This document shows positions 1 to 9,890 of a stretch of DNA of 52,658 nucleotides, piece by piece. Made by a program: the position numbers and the translations under genes. The notes beneath the pieces were generated by a model. The model worked only from the letters and a program-made list of their open reading frames with translations. It ran no database searches and was not told where the DNA came from. This DNA comes from a virus. The DNA lies in the IMG/VR virus record IMGVR_UViG_3300025117_000573, positions 1 to 52,658 of that record; one strand, written 5' to 3'. How positions within the stretch are numbered: position 1 is the first letter of the stretch; each line of letters begins with the position of its first letter.

Positions 1-3000
1 GCGTCGGCCTTTTCTGGCGGCGGAGGCGGAGGCGGAGGTGGTGGTGGCGGTGGCGGTGGCCGCAATAGAGGTTTTGTAGGCGGCCATGGTTTTACGTCGG
101 CCCCTGAATTTGTAGCCGCTGGAATAGGAACTTTGGCTGCTCGTGAGATGATATCTGCCGCGTCAGATTTTGACAAGGCCATGGCTACGGTCCAGGCTGC
201 TACTCGTGGAACGTCGGCAGAATTCAGTCTTCTTCGAGACTCTGCTCTCCAGATGTCTACGACGAGTGTATTTTCGGCTACAGAAATTGCGGACGCGATG
301 GCTGTGTTAGCTAAAGCCGGTTTATCAGCTACGAATGTAGCAGTAACAATTCAACCGGCGTTGAATCTTGCCGCCGGATCTTCCGAAGAATTAGGGGTAG
401 TTGCTAGATCGGTTACCGACGTTGTTACTCAGTTTGGGCTAAGTATGCAGGATGCTGGCATGGTGTCAGACATCATGGCCACGACTCTGGTAAAATCTAA
501 AGCCGAGCTAAAAGATTTGATCCCCGCATTTGTGCAAGGCGGCGCGACAGCTAAAGCCCTTGGACTTACTCTTCAAGATACGGCCGCTATTTTTCAAATG
601 CTTGCTGATGCTGGTATCCGAGGTACTGCGGCTGGCACAGCACTTCGAAACATATTAGTTAGTCTCGAAACAGCGCCCACGAAAAACGTATTTGCAGATA
701 TTGGACTTTCGGTTCAAGATGTATCTGTACAAACCCTTGGATTTGCGAAAGTTCTCGATAATCTCAAAAACGCAAATATATCTGTAGCTCAAGCCAACCA
801 ACTATTCAATCGTCGAGGACTTACACCATTTTTGACTTTGGCTCGCCAAGGATCCGAAAGATTTGAGGAACTTCGGGATAATACAAATGAAACCGGCGCC
901 GCCCTTAGATTTTCAGCTGATGCAACGAATAATCTATCCGCTGCCTACATAAAGCTAAAAAATTCTGCCCTAGCTCCGATTATTGCATCGTTCCAAACAC
1001 TAAAACCTGCGTTGATGGGGACGTTGGACGTGATGTCTGTTATGGCCCAGTCTCCGCTTGGTAATGGGCTCGTAAAAATAACAGCAACAACTATCGCTCT
1101 TGGTGGTACTCTCGCTACGCTTGTGATTGCGGGTAAGGGCGTTGCTAGAATGTGGGAAGCCATAACTGTCTCTTCTGCAAAAGCAGCTATTGCCCAAACA
1201 GCCGCTGGTAATGCTGCAACTGGTGCGACATTGGCTGGATCTGCTGGTAAGATGTCCGTTGGAGCTAAAATAGGCATATGGGGACTCATCGCTGCGGGAA
1301 TTTACGAGATCGCTAATGCTTGGTTGTATACTAGCTTTGCTGCTGAGAAGGCTGCAAAAGCGCAACAAGATGCTTATCTACAGGGAATAGACAAGGCTAA
1401 AGCATCTGGGATCAGCCGCGTGTCGGGCGCGAAGTCGTTGGAGGAACTTCGCGATATCCGAAAGGGAGCTAGCCGGGTATTAGCTGCTAATCTCGGTGCT
1501 GATTATCAAACGGCTCTTGAGGAACAAACAGCTGCGCGAGACGAACTTAAAAAACTGGCTGATAGACCATTACCGCTGGACGCTAGACATCAACCTATCT
1601 TCGGCAATGAAAGAGAACTATTCGAGGCATCTAAAAAAGCTGCTGTGGAGGATGCTCAGGTACAGTACGCTGCTGCCCAGAGTAAAGTAAAGTCGCTCGA
1701 AAACTATGAATTTACATTACGCGAAGCTGGGGCTGTTTTTGAGGCTTATTCGGCACGAGAGGCGGAGTTACTCCACGAACAATCAGTTGCGATGAATAAG
1801 TTCAACGAGTTTAAACGGCGCGGCATAGAAGAAACTACGGAAAACGAAGAGCAAGCTTTGCGGCTTAAGTTTAATCGCCTACAAGAAGAATATGAAGCAG
1901 AAGTTAATACGCAAAGAGCCATAGCCGTAGCAAAAACAGAAGACGAGGGCAAAAAATTTGAGATAGACGTGGACGCCGATGAACTTATCGCAAGTCGTCG
2001 AGAAGCTAACGAGCGTAAATTTCGAGCTGGTCAACTGGAAATTCGCAACAAAGATGCAGAAGAAAAAGCAAGGTACGAGTCCGCTACGTTAAATCGGCAG
2101 ATTAGAGTTACCCGAAACGGAGGAAGAAAGCTCAATCTTCAAAAAGCTAAACTGGATCAGGAATACAATAAGGACATAAGAAGGCTCGAAAGAGAAGCTA
2201 ATGCTAGAGGCGTTGAATCGGACGAAGAACTTATCCAAGCTAAGTTAGACCGAAGAGCCGAGTACGATGTAGAACTGCTAGAGCTTGAGAAGCAGACAGC
2301 GGGGACGGTAGCACATCTGTGGGAAAGCGCAATGAATTCTGTAGAATCTAGCACAGCCGACGCGTTTACAGCTATGATTCTGGACGGTAAAAAATTTGCA
2401 GATGCCATGAAAGACATTCAAAAGTCCGTGATTCGGGCATCTGTTCAAAGCGTGGGCCAAGGAGTTGCGCAAGGTCTGACATCTTCACTGTCTTCGGGAT
2501 TGGGATCTATGATGGGCGGAGCTGCCCAAGGTGGCGCAGCCCCAGCAGGGGGTGGCGGATTTATGTCTATGCTAGGAAGTTTGTTCGGCGGTGGAGGAGC
2601 CGCCGCGGGTGGAGGAGCCGCCGCGGGTGGAGGAGCCGCCGCTGGTGGTGCAGCTCCAGCAGCTGGAGGATTTGGCGCTGCGATGAGCGGAATGGCTCCG
2701 TTAGCTATAGTTGCGGCGCTAGCTGGGATAGGGCGTGGAGGAATGCAGTTAGGCGGACGAGGTTCTGGGGGACGAAACGCCGCGATGGCGGGTGGAGCTA
2801 TTGGAGGAGCGCTTATAGGCGGCCCAATCGGAGCTATAGCTGTGCCACTCGCGATGCGAGCACTTGGAATAACTGGAGGAGCGAGCAAAAAGAAAATAAG
2901 GCACCGAAGAGCCCGCGCTGCTGCGCATGCCATGATGATGGCCGAAGTCGAGCGTCAAAAAGAACGTACTCGTGCCGGCGAACAGTTGCAGGCCACATTT

Positions 3001-3264
3001 GGTGGCGGGCTTATGACCACCCAAGGAGCGTCTGAAATTGCACAAATTCTTTCTGGAGGTATCAGCGAAGCCGAGTTGCAAGAACTCGAAAAGGGCGCTG
3101 GCGAAACTCCGGGACTCGGTGGAGTAATAGGTGGAACCAACGTAGCTGGCGCAAACGTGACTATGAACAATCAGTTCCAAATACGAACCGGGATGGATAT
3201 AAATCTAATTGCGCAACAGCTGGGCCAGCAGATCGCTAGTTTCTCGCCAGGCGGGTCTCCGTAA
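1..3264 (+). CDS. Tail tape measure protein (5' end outside window)
   Basis: Sets tail length during assembly and occupies the tail lumen until DNA ejection. The frame is open from base 1, so the start lies left of the window; at least 1,087 residues are present. Residues 6-20 are a run of glycines. Residues ~45-230 form the TP901-type tape-measure core (motifs VQAATRGTSAEF, AVLAKAGLSA, GTALRNIL). Hydrophobic segments lie near 355-440, a charged coiled-coil-rich stretch at ~450-765, and a Gly/Ala-rich hydrophobic stretch at ~825-935 containing a short tandem repeat. The Dit-like gene starts immediately after the stop codon. Family assignment is firm; nothing can be said of the missing N terminus. 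Confidence 0.93.
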   Translation, partial: ASAFSGGGGGGGGGGGGGGGRNRGFVGGHGFTSAPEFVAAGIGTLAAREMISAASDFDKAMATVQAATRGTSAEFSLLRDSALQMSTTSVFSATEIADAMAVLAKAGLSATNVAVTIQPALNLAAGSSEELGVVARSVTDVVTQFGLSMQDAGMVSDIMATTLVKSKAELKDLIPAFVQGGATAKALGLTLQDTAAIFQMLADAGIRGTAAGTALRNILVSLETAPTKNVFADIGLSVQDVSVQTLGFAKVLDNLKNANISVAQANQLFNRRGLTPFLTLARQGSERFEELRDNTNETGAALRFSADATNNLSAAYIKLKNSALAPIIASFQTLKPALMGTLDVMSVMAQSPLGNGLVKITATTIALGGTLATLVIAGKGVARMWEAITVSSAKAAIAQTAAGNAATGATLAGSAGKMSVGAKIGIWGLIAAGIYEIANAWLYTSFAAEKAAKAQQDAYLQGIDKAKASGISRVSGAKSLEELRDIRKGASRVLAANLGADYQTALEEQTAARDELKKLADRPLPLDARHQPIFGNERELFEASKKAAVEDAQVQYAAAQSKVKSLENYEFTLREAGAVFEAYSAREAELLHEQSVAMNKFNEFKRRGIEETTENEEQALRLKFNRLQEEYEAEVNTQRAIAVAKTEDEGKKFEIDVDADELIASRREANERKFRAGQLEIRNKDAEEKARYESATLNRQIRVTRNGGRKLNLQKAKLDQEYNKDIRRLEREANARGVESDEELIQAKLDRRAEYDVELLELEKQTAGTVAHLWESAMNSVESSTADAFTAMILDGKKFADAMKDIQKSVIRASVQSVGQGVAQGLTSSLSSGLGSMMGGAAQGGAAPAGGGGFMSMLGSLFGGGGAAAGGGAAAGGGAAAGGAAPAAGGFGAAMSGMAPLAIVAALAGIGRGGMQLGGRGSGGRNAAMAGGAIGGALIGGPIGAIAVPLAMRALGITGGASKKKIRHRRARAAAHAMMMAEVERQKERTRAGEQLQATFGGGLMTTQGASEIAQILSGGISEAELQELEKGAGETPGLGGVIGGTNVAGANVTMNNQFQIRTGMDINLIAQQLGQQIASFSPGGSP
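2590..2643 (+). repeat. Three 18-bp tandem repeats inside the tape measure gene
   Basis: Three consecutive copies of an 18-bp unit (GGTGGAGGAGCCGCCGCG, last base T in the third copy) encode GGGAAA three times. The repeat keeps the reading frame, so changes in copy number would alter the protein by six residues per unit. Confidence 0.9.
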
Positions 3265-5487
3265 ATGCCAGCTACCATCCTTGTAAAATACGGGGATGTG
3301 ACGTTTACCACGGTTTCCGAGTCGTGGACCGAGTCTGTTCCAAAACGCGTGAACCCAGCTGTTCTGGCTAAAACTCATGGAACCAGACTCCAGGAAGATC
3401 CTCCTTGGGATGCGAGAACAATAGACATTGCGGTTAGTTTTTATGGAACCGATGCCGCAACTCCTGGAACTACGGCTGAGGATGCTCGAACAGCATTCGA
3501 CGAAGTAATTAACGCATTCCCGCAAGGCGTGAATAAGCTATACAAGCACAGCGACCGTTACATAAACGCTGTGTTTACAGGTGTTTCAGACGAGACGTTT
3601 CCCCAGGGAACTGCTGGACTGGTTATCGTGTGTCACATTAGTTTCTACTGTCCTGACCCCTTCTACTACGGCTCCGAGACAGCTGCTACTGTACAGGCAA
3701 AAGGAGTAAGAGCTAGTCTTACTAAAATTACTGATACGGGCACTCTTACAAACGACGATTTAACGTTCACAGCCAAAGAAGTTGGTCCAAGAGGAAATAA
3801 TATTCGGGTAAAGATGACAAACGCGGCCCAAGCCGTAGTTACGTCAACAACAGAGTTGAATGCGACCAAAGTTTTTGGCGCTGTCGCTTTAGACGCTGAT
3901 ATTACCGTTACAGCAGTTGCTACTGGGACGACTGGCGAAAGAATACGAGTCAAGTTTGTCAACAGCACCGAAGAACTAGTTGAAGTAAGGGCCAAAGATA
4001 TCAGAATTACCTATAACGCAGGGACATCTACGGCCAACGATTTGAAAGACGCTCTCGATAGAAGCAAGGATGCCCGCGCATTGGTTACTGTAATTGTTCA
4101 GGGATCGGGAACGGGGATATGGGCAACTGGGGATGCCCAAGGATTCACTAATCTTGCTCGCGGACAAAACAGGGACATAAACGTTTCGTTCGGTACTAGT
4201 TCGGCGAATACACTTAAAACAGCGATTGAGGCAGATCCTACAGCTAATAGCTGGGTAAGCGTTTCTGTAGAAGGGAGTGGGGCAGGAACCTGGGAATCTG
4301 GAGATGAGTCGGACTATGAAAATTTGGCTAACGGAGCTGCCGAAACAATCTCTCTTACTAACGGCGGAGGCGCGCAGCCCGTATTCCCGAGACTAACGTT
4401 CAAACCATACCAAGGTGGCCTAGCCAGTATATCAGTTAGTTTATCTAACGCTGCCGAAGATACCGTAGGCGCAGATTGGACATTTGCTTTTACAACCTAC
4501 ACGTCAATTCCAAGCGACGGTAAAATCGTTATCGACTTTCCCGTGGGAGTCAGTCTCATCGGTGTTACAGCAACGAGTACGACTATGGACGGAACTCTTA
4601 CCGCAGCGGCATCGGGAAATGTACTAACGGTTACGAGATCTACTGGTACGGCCGAAGCAGCCGGCGTCCAAAACTTGGTTATTGTTGGCGTAACTAATCC
4701 AAAAGCCGGAACTTGGGCTTGCGCGATCCAAACTACCAACGCATCGGACATAGTTCTAGATACGTATTCTACATCTACGTATTTCTCAGTTACGGGAAGT
4801 CCGGTAGTAATCTCGGACATAAGTCTAACCGTAAGCCCAGCGACAGCCAGTACGATTGATGCGACGTATACTTTGTCATTTGATCTTAGTGCTGCATTAG
4901 CAGCAACCGATGTAATAAAAATTCAGTTCCCTGAAAACACGACGATTGCTAATGTTGGTGCCGGGGAAGTAACCAGTAGTCAAATTGACGGAACTCTGGC
5001 GCCTACTGTATCCGGGAATACGCTAATAATTACTCGGAGCGGGGGAACATCCGTGGCGTCAGGAACAGATGTCACACTTGTTATAACTGACGTGGATAAT
5101 CCAACATCCGGAGATTATGTGTGTCATGTGTGGGTAGAAAACTCCGGAGGAACGATAACCCAGGGCATCGACGCTCTTAGAACGCATTACGCAATAGGCG
5201 ATTCACGTAGCGTAACCAGTATGTCTGTATTACCCGTGAAGAACTTTCCTGGTCGAACGTTTGACTACCAAGGAACTCTTGCTCCGAACCAAAGACTAGT
5301 CGCAGACTTCCCGAACTTCACCGTAGAAAACAACGGAACTAGTGACTTGAATAACTGGAAGCAAGACGACGGAACGGCCAGTGATGTTCTTTATCTTCTT
5401 GATGACCCAAGCACTTTCGATCTAACGTGGGTGGGAATGGCAAGATTTGTTGAGGTGCTAGCCCGCTACAAAATCCGCTGGATTTAA
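3265..5487 (+). CDS. Dit-like distal tail protein with inserted Ig-like modules
   Basis: Probable distal tail protein linking the tail tube to the adhesion apparatus. Residues ~1-140 resemble the N-terminal half of siphovirus Dit proteins and ~640-740 the C-terminal half (FPGRTFDYQG, then a trailing strand-rich segment). About 500 residues are inserted between them: two related copies of a module around 170-365 (NDLKDALD and NTLKTAIE, each followed by a GSG..W motif), then two Ig-like copies at ~385-505 and ~515-635 marked by LTVTRSTGT/LIITRSGGT and VTNPKAG/VDNPTSG. The same Ig-like module recurs at the start of the next gene. Ordinary Dit proteins are ~250-500 residues, so this is an enlarged version. 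The call rests on position and partial similarity. Confidence 0.72.
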   Translation: MPATILVKYGDVTFTTVSESWTESVPKRVNPAVLAKTHGTRLQEDPPWDARTIDIAVSFYGTDAATPGTTAEDARTAFDEVINAFPQGVNKLYKHSDRYINAVFTGVSDETFPQGTAGLVIVCHISFYCPDPFYYGSETAATVQAKGVRASLTKITDTGTLTNDDLTFTAKEVGPRGNNIRVKMTNAAQAVVTSTTELNATKVFGAVALDADITVTAVATGTTGERIRVKFVNSTEELVEVRAKDIRITYNAGTSTANDLKDALDRSKDARALVTVIVQGSGTGIWATGDAQGFTNLARGQNRDINVSFGTSSANTLKTAIEADPTANSWVSVSVEGSGAGTWESGDESDYENLANGAAETISLTNGGGAQPVFPRLTFKPYQGGLASISVSLSNAAEDTVGADWTFAFTTYTSIPSDGKIVIDFPVGVSLIGVTATSTTMDGTLTAAASGNVLTVTRSTGTAEAAGVQNLVIVGVTNPKAGTWACAIQTTNASDIVLDTYSTSTYFSVTGSPVVISDISLTVSPATASTIDATYTLSFDLSAALAATDVIKIQFPENTTIANVGAGEVTSSQIDGTLAPTVSGNTLIITRSGGTSVASGTDVTLVITDVDNPTSGDYVCHVWVENSGGTITQGIDALRTHYAIGDSRSVTSMSVLPVKNFPGRTFDYQGTLAPNQRLVADFPNFTVENNGTSDLNNWKQDDGTASDVLYLLDDPSTFDLTWVGMARFVEVLARYKIRWI

Positions 5488-5488
5488 A

Positions 5489-8400
5489 ATGGCCGAAAGT
5501 CAGCAGATCCCAGAGCCGTATAATGTCCATGCGTGGCTAGTTCGCCCGGCCAAGCCCAGGACCACTCTCACTGGAATAACGGTTGTCCCAACAAGCTTTG
5601 TAGCATCCGCCGCAACGGTTGGGTATGCCCTAAACTTTACTCTGGCTACAACTCTGCCAGCTGATGGAAAAATACTGGTCGAATTCGATCCAGGATACGA
5701 ATTCGGAACTCTTGGAGCATCATCTACAGAAATAACCGGGACTTTTGTTCTTACTAGATCTGGCCAGGTCGTAACTGTAACTAGACAAAATGACGGTACT
5801 ACGGATATTGGAGCTGTCGACCTTACCATAACAGGGATCACGAATCCTGCTGCCGGATCATACAATCTAAAAATAACTACCCAAGACACGGATTCTGTCG
5901 TTATCGACGGACCTGGGTCCAGCCCCAACTTTTCTATAGGCGGATTACATACCCTATCAGCAGCTTTGTCCAATACGACAGCAAGAGAGTATTCGGACTA
6001 TACTTTTACGTTCACAGCTGTAACTGCTCTCCCTGCTGATGGGAAAGTTGTTCTTACATTTCCCTGGCAGACAACTTTCGGGCCATCTCCACTCGCTACG
6101 TCTACAACTATTGGAGGCGGGTTTACGGTAACGACGTCGGAAAATATAGCTACAATAACCAGAGATGGGACAGGAGCATCTGAAACTGGTGTTTCTGACA
6201 TCAAGTTAACTAAAGTTTTGAATCTGTCCGCAGACACTTACGTTACTCAGGTGACTATACAAAACGCGGCTGGCGCAATTCAATCCGGCCCAGCAAAAAC
6301 TACTGGTTACGCAGTTGGCACCGTAGCCGATAATACGTTCACGCAAAAACTTAAGCTAGATGTGATGGAAGGCTTGTGGGACTGGCGAGAGGATGGCGGG
6401 TCTAGCAAAGCCGAATTTACACTTGGCCAGGTCCTCGAAGATCCGCAAACCTATATCAACAACGAGTGGGAAATAATCCTTGATATTCGCGTCGAACCAG
6501 AACGAGAATACACTAGGTGGTATAGGGGCAACCTGGTTAATGTCGATACCCGGTCGATCGGTGGTAAAACTGTCAGTGTTGTCCAGTGTAACGGGGCATG
6601 GGCCACTCAAGCAAATAAAGCCAGAGTAGAAAAAGATTACACAGCCGGAACTAGCGATGTTCAGGCACTGATAAAAGACGTCATTCAAAGTGGCGGTATA
6701 CCGAACGAATCGACTATTCTTTACGACTCGACTAAGATTGCGTCGGCTACTTATACACCTACGACCTTTGACGCTCGCGGAAGTGCCGCGCATGTTATAG
6801 AAACACTTGCACAAATCCAGGGACAAACTACTTACAAAGTAAATCCCGCTGATCGAAAGATATATACAGCAGCAAAAACGCTTACTGTGCAAGAGCGAAA
6901 CATATACATCATCGGAAAAAATGCTCAAGAGGTTCACTACGGGTCCGGTCGAAACCACTTGATCAATATGTTCACATTGATCGGCCGTAATAACTCTGGT
7001 CTTTCCCCCACAGTAGTAAGAGGAGACGAAGAAGCTGTTACAGAGTACGGAACGCGCAATAAAACAGTCATTCTTCCGTATTTGTCCGACACGGACGACT
7101 TGCAACGGTGGGCGGACAAACGAATTGAAGAAGCAAAAACTGTGCGCGGGTATTCCGTAGTTAGGATACCAGATGTTCAAAAGAGAGTCGAATCCGACAC
7201 AGCGTCTACGGGAAATGTTCGGGTGTGGGGAACGAAAGTCGACCAAGAATCTGAGTTCGTCGATCTCCCTCTCTACAAAGTCCAATACCGTTACGGGCTC
7301 TCGTGTGCGAGATACGAAGTCCCGGACTGCACACCAGAAGAGACGCGACAACCTTCCAGATCTATAGAGGCTACAATCTGGATAGGTATCCCGCCGCCGA
7401 ACATACCTGAGTGGAATGAGATTAACGAACTTGACAAGGAGCGTATCACGGAGTGGATCGAGCAGGGGCGTACGCCAGATGGCTACGACGGTGTCCCCAC
7501 TACGGCTAATCGTCCCCAAGATCGGACATGGGACGGCCAACTTACACTAGACCGAACAAACGAAGATTTGTATCTGTGGGATGGAACTACCGAAGACTAT
7601 ATACGCATAGGAGGAAAAAACGTCGCGTTCTTGGATGAGGCCCCTACGTTTACCGGCGACATCACAATCTCCAATGCCGACCCCAGCCTTAAGTTAGTAG
7701 ACACTACAGGAGCATCCGACGACTGGTCTGTAAATGTTGACGCTAGTGAATTCAACATTACCAACGATACAGATGCTGGCCGAAAAGATATCGCTATTGA
7801 TGGTGACGGAAAGGTCACCATCGACCAGAATCTAGCGATAAAATCCGGGACTGCTAACGCGATGACGTTTGATCACGCGGCATCGGCTACTCGAACAGTC
7901 ACATTTCCAGATGCCAGCATTACAGTAGCAAGAAACGACGCGGCGCAAACCTTTACTGGTCTTCAAACGTTTGGCGACGGCGTTGCCACCGATACCATCG
8001 CAGAAAAGACAGCAGCGGCCGGCGTGACCGTCGATGGCTGTCTCATCAAGGACGGCATCGCCGCGAACGCGGGGCTTCTAGACGGTCTGGACTCGCTCGC
8101 GTTCCTCAAGGCCGACGGAACAGTAGCCCTGACGGGCAACCTCACCGTAAGTGCGGGCGGCACCATCGACGGCTACGACCTTGGGGTGACGCTGTTGGAC
8201 ACCCCACGCCTGAGCACCAACAACACCTTCACGGGGCAGCAAACTTTCCAGGCGACAAATCCGATATTTATTTTCCACGATGGCGGCGGTGGCGTAGACA
8301 ACCGCCGGTGGTGGTTCCAGGTGACGGATGATTTCGATCCTGGCGGCAAGTCATTTTTCATGATCCGTGGAGCGAATGATGCCGATAGCGCGGCGGTGCA

Positions 8401-9343
8401 AGCCCTCGCGATTCGCCGTAGTGGGCAGACGGTGGACTGGATTCAACTGAATGCCGCGGAATTGTTTGTTGCAGATGGGGCCAAGAAGATCGGCGATTCG
8501 GCGGGAAACCTGTACCAACAAGGCACGCTGGTCGCGCTGACGGCCGTACAGATCAACGATGCCGCGTTAAAAAGCGCGGCAAATACATTCACGGCAGACC
8601 AAACACTAAGTGGTGCTTCGGCAGATCGAAAACTCAATTGGTCCCGCAGCGGCGATGTGACAGCATCCGCAATAGCGTATATCGAATCAGCCGGGAATCT
8701 GCTATTTGGAGCTACAAGCAACAATGCGCTACGCCTTCTGGCTAACAATACGGAGTATTTGCGGATTCTAGCGGCCGGCAACATCGGTATGGCCGCAACC
8801 AAGAAACTGTTTCTGGATGGAGTAGGCGGTGCGGGTGACACATACTTATTAGAGTCGTCTGATAATGTTGTCGAACTCAGGGTAAATGACATCTCTGTGC
8901 TAAAGGCAAAGAATAACGGCATCACGGCAAAAGGAGGTTTGGTCGTACCGCTGTGTTTCATAGAGGATGGTATTCCAGCGACCGCTGAATTTGAGGCTAA
9001 ACCTGTTGCTGGCAGCTCTACATTAGAGGACCCAAATGTGGAGTACGTAATGCCGTTTTCTGGTAGTATTGTGGGTATAGGTGTTGCCGCAAGTGAGCCG
9101 CGAACAGCAGGAACTGCAACATATATAGTCTCGAAAAATACGTTTACAACTGGATTCAGTGTTGCTCTAAATGCCACCGACGATCAATATGCTTATGATG
9201 ACCAACCTATTGGTACGGATACATTTGTAGCTGGAGATAGAATAGGATGCCGACTTACCATCTCAGGCGGGTCATTCACACCAACGACAATGAATGTACA
9301 AATCACGGTATACGTAGAGTTCGACACAACAGGGATCGCATGA
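5489..9343 (+). CDS. Tail-associated (Tal-like) hub and fibre fusion protein
   Basis: Probable tail-tip protein combining hub and receptor-binding parts, 1,284 residues, starting one base after the preceding stop. Residues ~25-155 and ~155-265 are two more copies of the Ig-like module seen in the Dit-like protein (LPADGKI/LPADGKV, ITNPAAGSY). Residues ~275-620 look like a Tal/gp27-type hub domain (VMEGLWDWRE, EPEREYTRWYRG). A Pro/Trp-rich linker at ~625-700 leads to a fibre-like region with repeated TFTG..TF and LKADGTVALTGNLTV motifs. The final ~130 residues look like a beta-rich head domain. About 7960-8570 is markedly GC-richer than the flanks and uses C-ending codons, suggesting recent exchange. 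Confidence 0.72.
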   Translation: MAESQQIPEPYNVHAWLVRPAKPRTTLTGITVVPTSFVASAATVGYALNFTLATTLPADGKILVEFDPGYEFGTLGASSTEITGTFVLTRSGQVVTVTRQNDGTTDIGAVDLTITGITNPAAGSYNLKITTQDTDSVVIDGPGSSPNFSIGGLHTLSAALSNTTAREYSDYTFTFTAVTALPADGKVVLTFPWQTTFGPSPLATSTTIGGGFTVTTSENIATITRDGTGASETGVSDIKLTKVLNLSADTYVTQVTIQNAAGAIQSGPAKTTGYAVGTVADNTFTQKLKLDVMEGLWDWREDGGSSKAEFTLGQVLEDPQTYINNEWEIILDIRVEPEREYTRWYRGNLVNVDTRSIGGKTVSVVQCNGAWATQANKARVEKDYTAGTSDVQALIKDVIQSGGIPNESTILYDSTKIASATYTPTTFDARGSAAHVIETLAQIQGQTTYKVNPADRKIYTAAKTLTVQERNIYIIGKNAQEVHYGSGRNHLINMFTLIGRNNSGLSPTVVRGDEEAVTEYGTRNKTVILPYLSDTDDLQRWADKRIEEAKTVRGYSVVRIPDVQKRVESDTASTGNVRVWGTKVDQESEFVDLPLYKVQYRYGLSCARYEVPDCTPEETRQPSRSIEATIWIGIPPPNIPEWNEINELDKERITEWIEQGRTPDGYDGVPTTANRPQDRTWDGQLTLDRTNEDLYLWDGTTEDYIRIGGKNVAFLDEAPTFTGDITISNADPSLKLVDTTGASDDWSVNVDASEFNITNDTDAGRKDIAIDGDGKVTIDQNLAIKSGTANAMTFDHAASATRTVTFPDASITVARNDAAQTFTGLQTFGDGVATDTIAEKTAAAGVTVDGCLIKDGIAANAGLLDGLDSLAFLKADGTVALTGNLTVSAGGTIDGYDLGVTLLDTPRLSTNNTFTGQQTFQATNPIFIFHDGGGGVDNRRWWFQVTDDFDPGGKSFFMIRGANDADSAAVQALAIRRSGQTVDWIQLNAAELFVADGAKKIGDSAGNLYQQGTLVALTAVQINDAALKSAANTFTADQTLSGASADRKLNWSRSGDVTASAIAYIESAGNLLFGATSNNALRLLANNTEYLRILAAGNIGMAATKKLFLDGVGGAGDTYLLESSDNVVELRVNDISVLKAKNNGITAKGGLVVPLCFIEDGIPATAEFEAKPVAGSSTLEDPNVEYVMPFSGSIVGIGVAASEPRTAGTATYIVSKNTFTTGFSVALNATDDQYAYDDQPIGTDTFVAGDRIGCRLTISGGSFTPTTMNVQITVYVEFDTTGIA

Positions 9344-9381
9344 TTCTCTGTTGTAAACCCAATTGATGCAGGAGGTATAAA

Positions 9382-9600
9382 ATGGCCCCACGTAATCCAT
9401 CTCCACTGGAGATAGCCAGACACGAATCTAGTATTCGCATAAAGGTAGCCCGAGACAAAATCATCGAGACTATCGCAGAGTTGCACCCTGAAGAGCAACT
9501 GGAAGCAGCTCAAGCCGCTGTCAACGCTCTACGGGCGATAAACGAACGTGTTGTCAAGCAACAACAGATTGACAAACTTAAACACGATGTCGGTATTTAG
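9382..9600 (+). CDS. Small charged helical protein, first of a duplicated pair
   Basis: A 72-residue protein of unknown function. It starts at ATG 9382 behind a strong ribosome binding site (AGGAGG at ~9370, 6-7 bases upstream). The sequence is predicted largely helical, and it shares the core RDKIIE..A.LHP.EQLE.AQA.VN with the gene at 9660. The two are clearly ancient tandem copies, similar in protein but diverged in DNA. Position after the fibre gene and before membrane genes suggests a late virion or tail-fibre accessory role; this is inference from position only. Confidence 0.8.
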   Translation: MAPRNPSPLEIARHESSIRIKVARDKIIETIAELHPEEQLEAAQAAVNALRAINERVVKQQQIDKLKHDVGI

Positions 9601-9604
9601 TCCC

Positions 9605-9633
9605 TTGTTAGAAATACTTACAATAGGTATAAT
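9605..9633 (+). promoter_or_regulatory. Sigma-70-type promoter between the duplicated genes
   Basis: TTGTTA at 9605-9610 and a perfect TATAAT at 9628-9633 are separated by exactly 17 bases. It lies in a 59-bp gap, just upstream of the ribosome binding site (AAAGGA) and ATG 9660 of the second paralog. It would let the lysis-region genes be transcribed separately from the tail operon. Confidence 0.62.
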
Positions 9634-9659
9634 GTAGTCAACAAAGAAAGGAATTACCT

Positions 9660-9890
9660 ATGTCAGATGAAATAGCCCCTCTTTCTCCGGTCCAATTAGC
9701 GCAGCAAGAATCGAAAGCTCGAATTGACGCGGCCCGTGACAAGATCATCGAAGCTCTTGCCAACCTGCATCCACAAGAGCAACTTGAGACAGCGCAGGCA
9801 CTGGTCAATTTGTTGAACATCAAAAACCAGCGAGCGCAGAAACTAGCGCAACTCGCTAAACTCCAAGCGGAATTAGGTGCGTCTGCCTAA
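9660..9890 (+). CDS. Small charged helical protein, second of a duplicated pair
   Basis: A 76-residue paralog of the gene at 9382, sharing the central RDKIIEALANLHPQEQLE-type block but with a different N terminus (acidic, Pro-rich) and a Gln/Leu/Ala-rich helical C terminus. AAAGGA at ~9646-9651 serves as ribosome binding site. It has its own promoter-like sequence immediately upstream. The stop overlaps the start of the lipoprotein gene by 14 bases. Function unknown. Confidence 0.78.
   Translation: MSDEIAPLSPVQLAQQESKARIDAARDKIIEALANLHPQEQLETAQALVNLLNIKNQRAQKLAQLAKLQAELGASA

Noticed and set aside
2445-2933. 162-codon Pro/Ala-rich minus-strand frame
   Set aside because: It mirrors the Gly/Ala-rich part of the tape measure gene; the composition comes from that repeat.
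6356-7540. 394-codon open frame on the minus strand
   Set aside because: It lies wholly inside the Tal-like gene, has no ribosome binding site or recognisable protein pattern, and is Cys/Arg/Ser-rich as expected for an antisense shadow.
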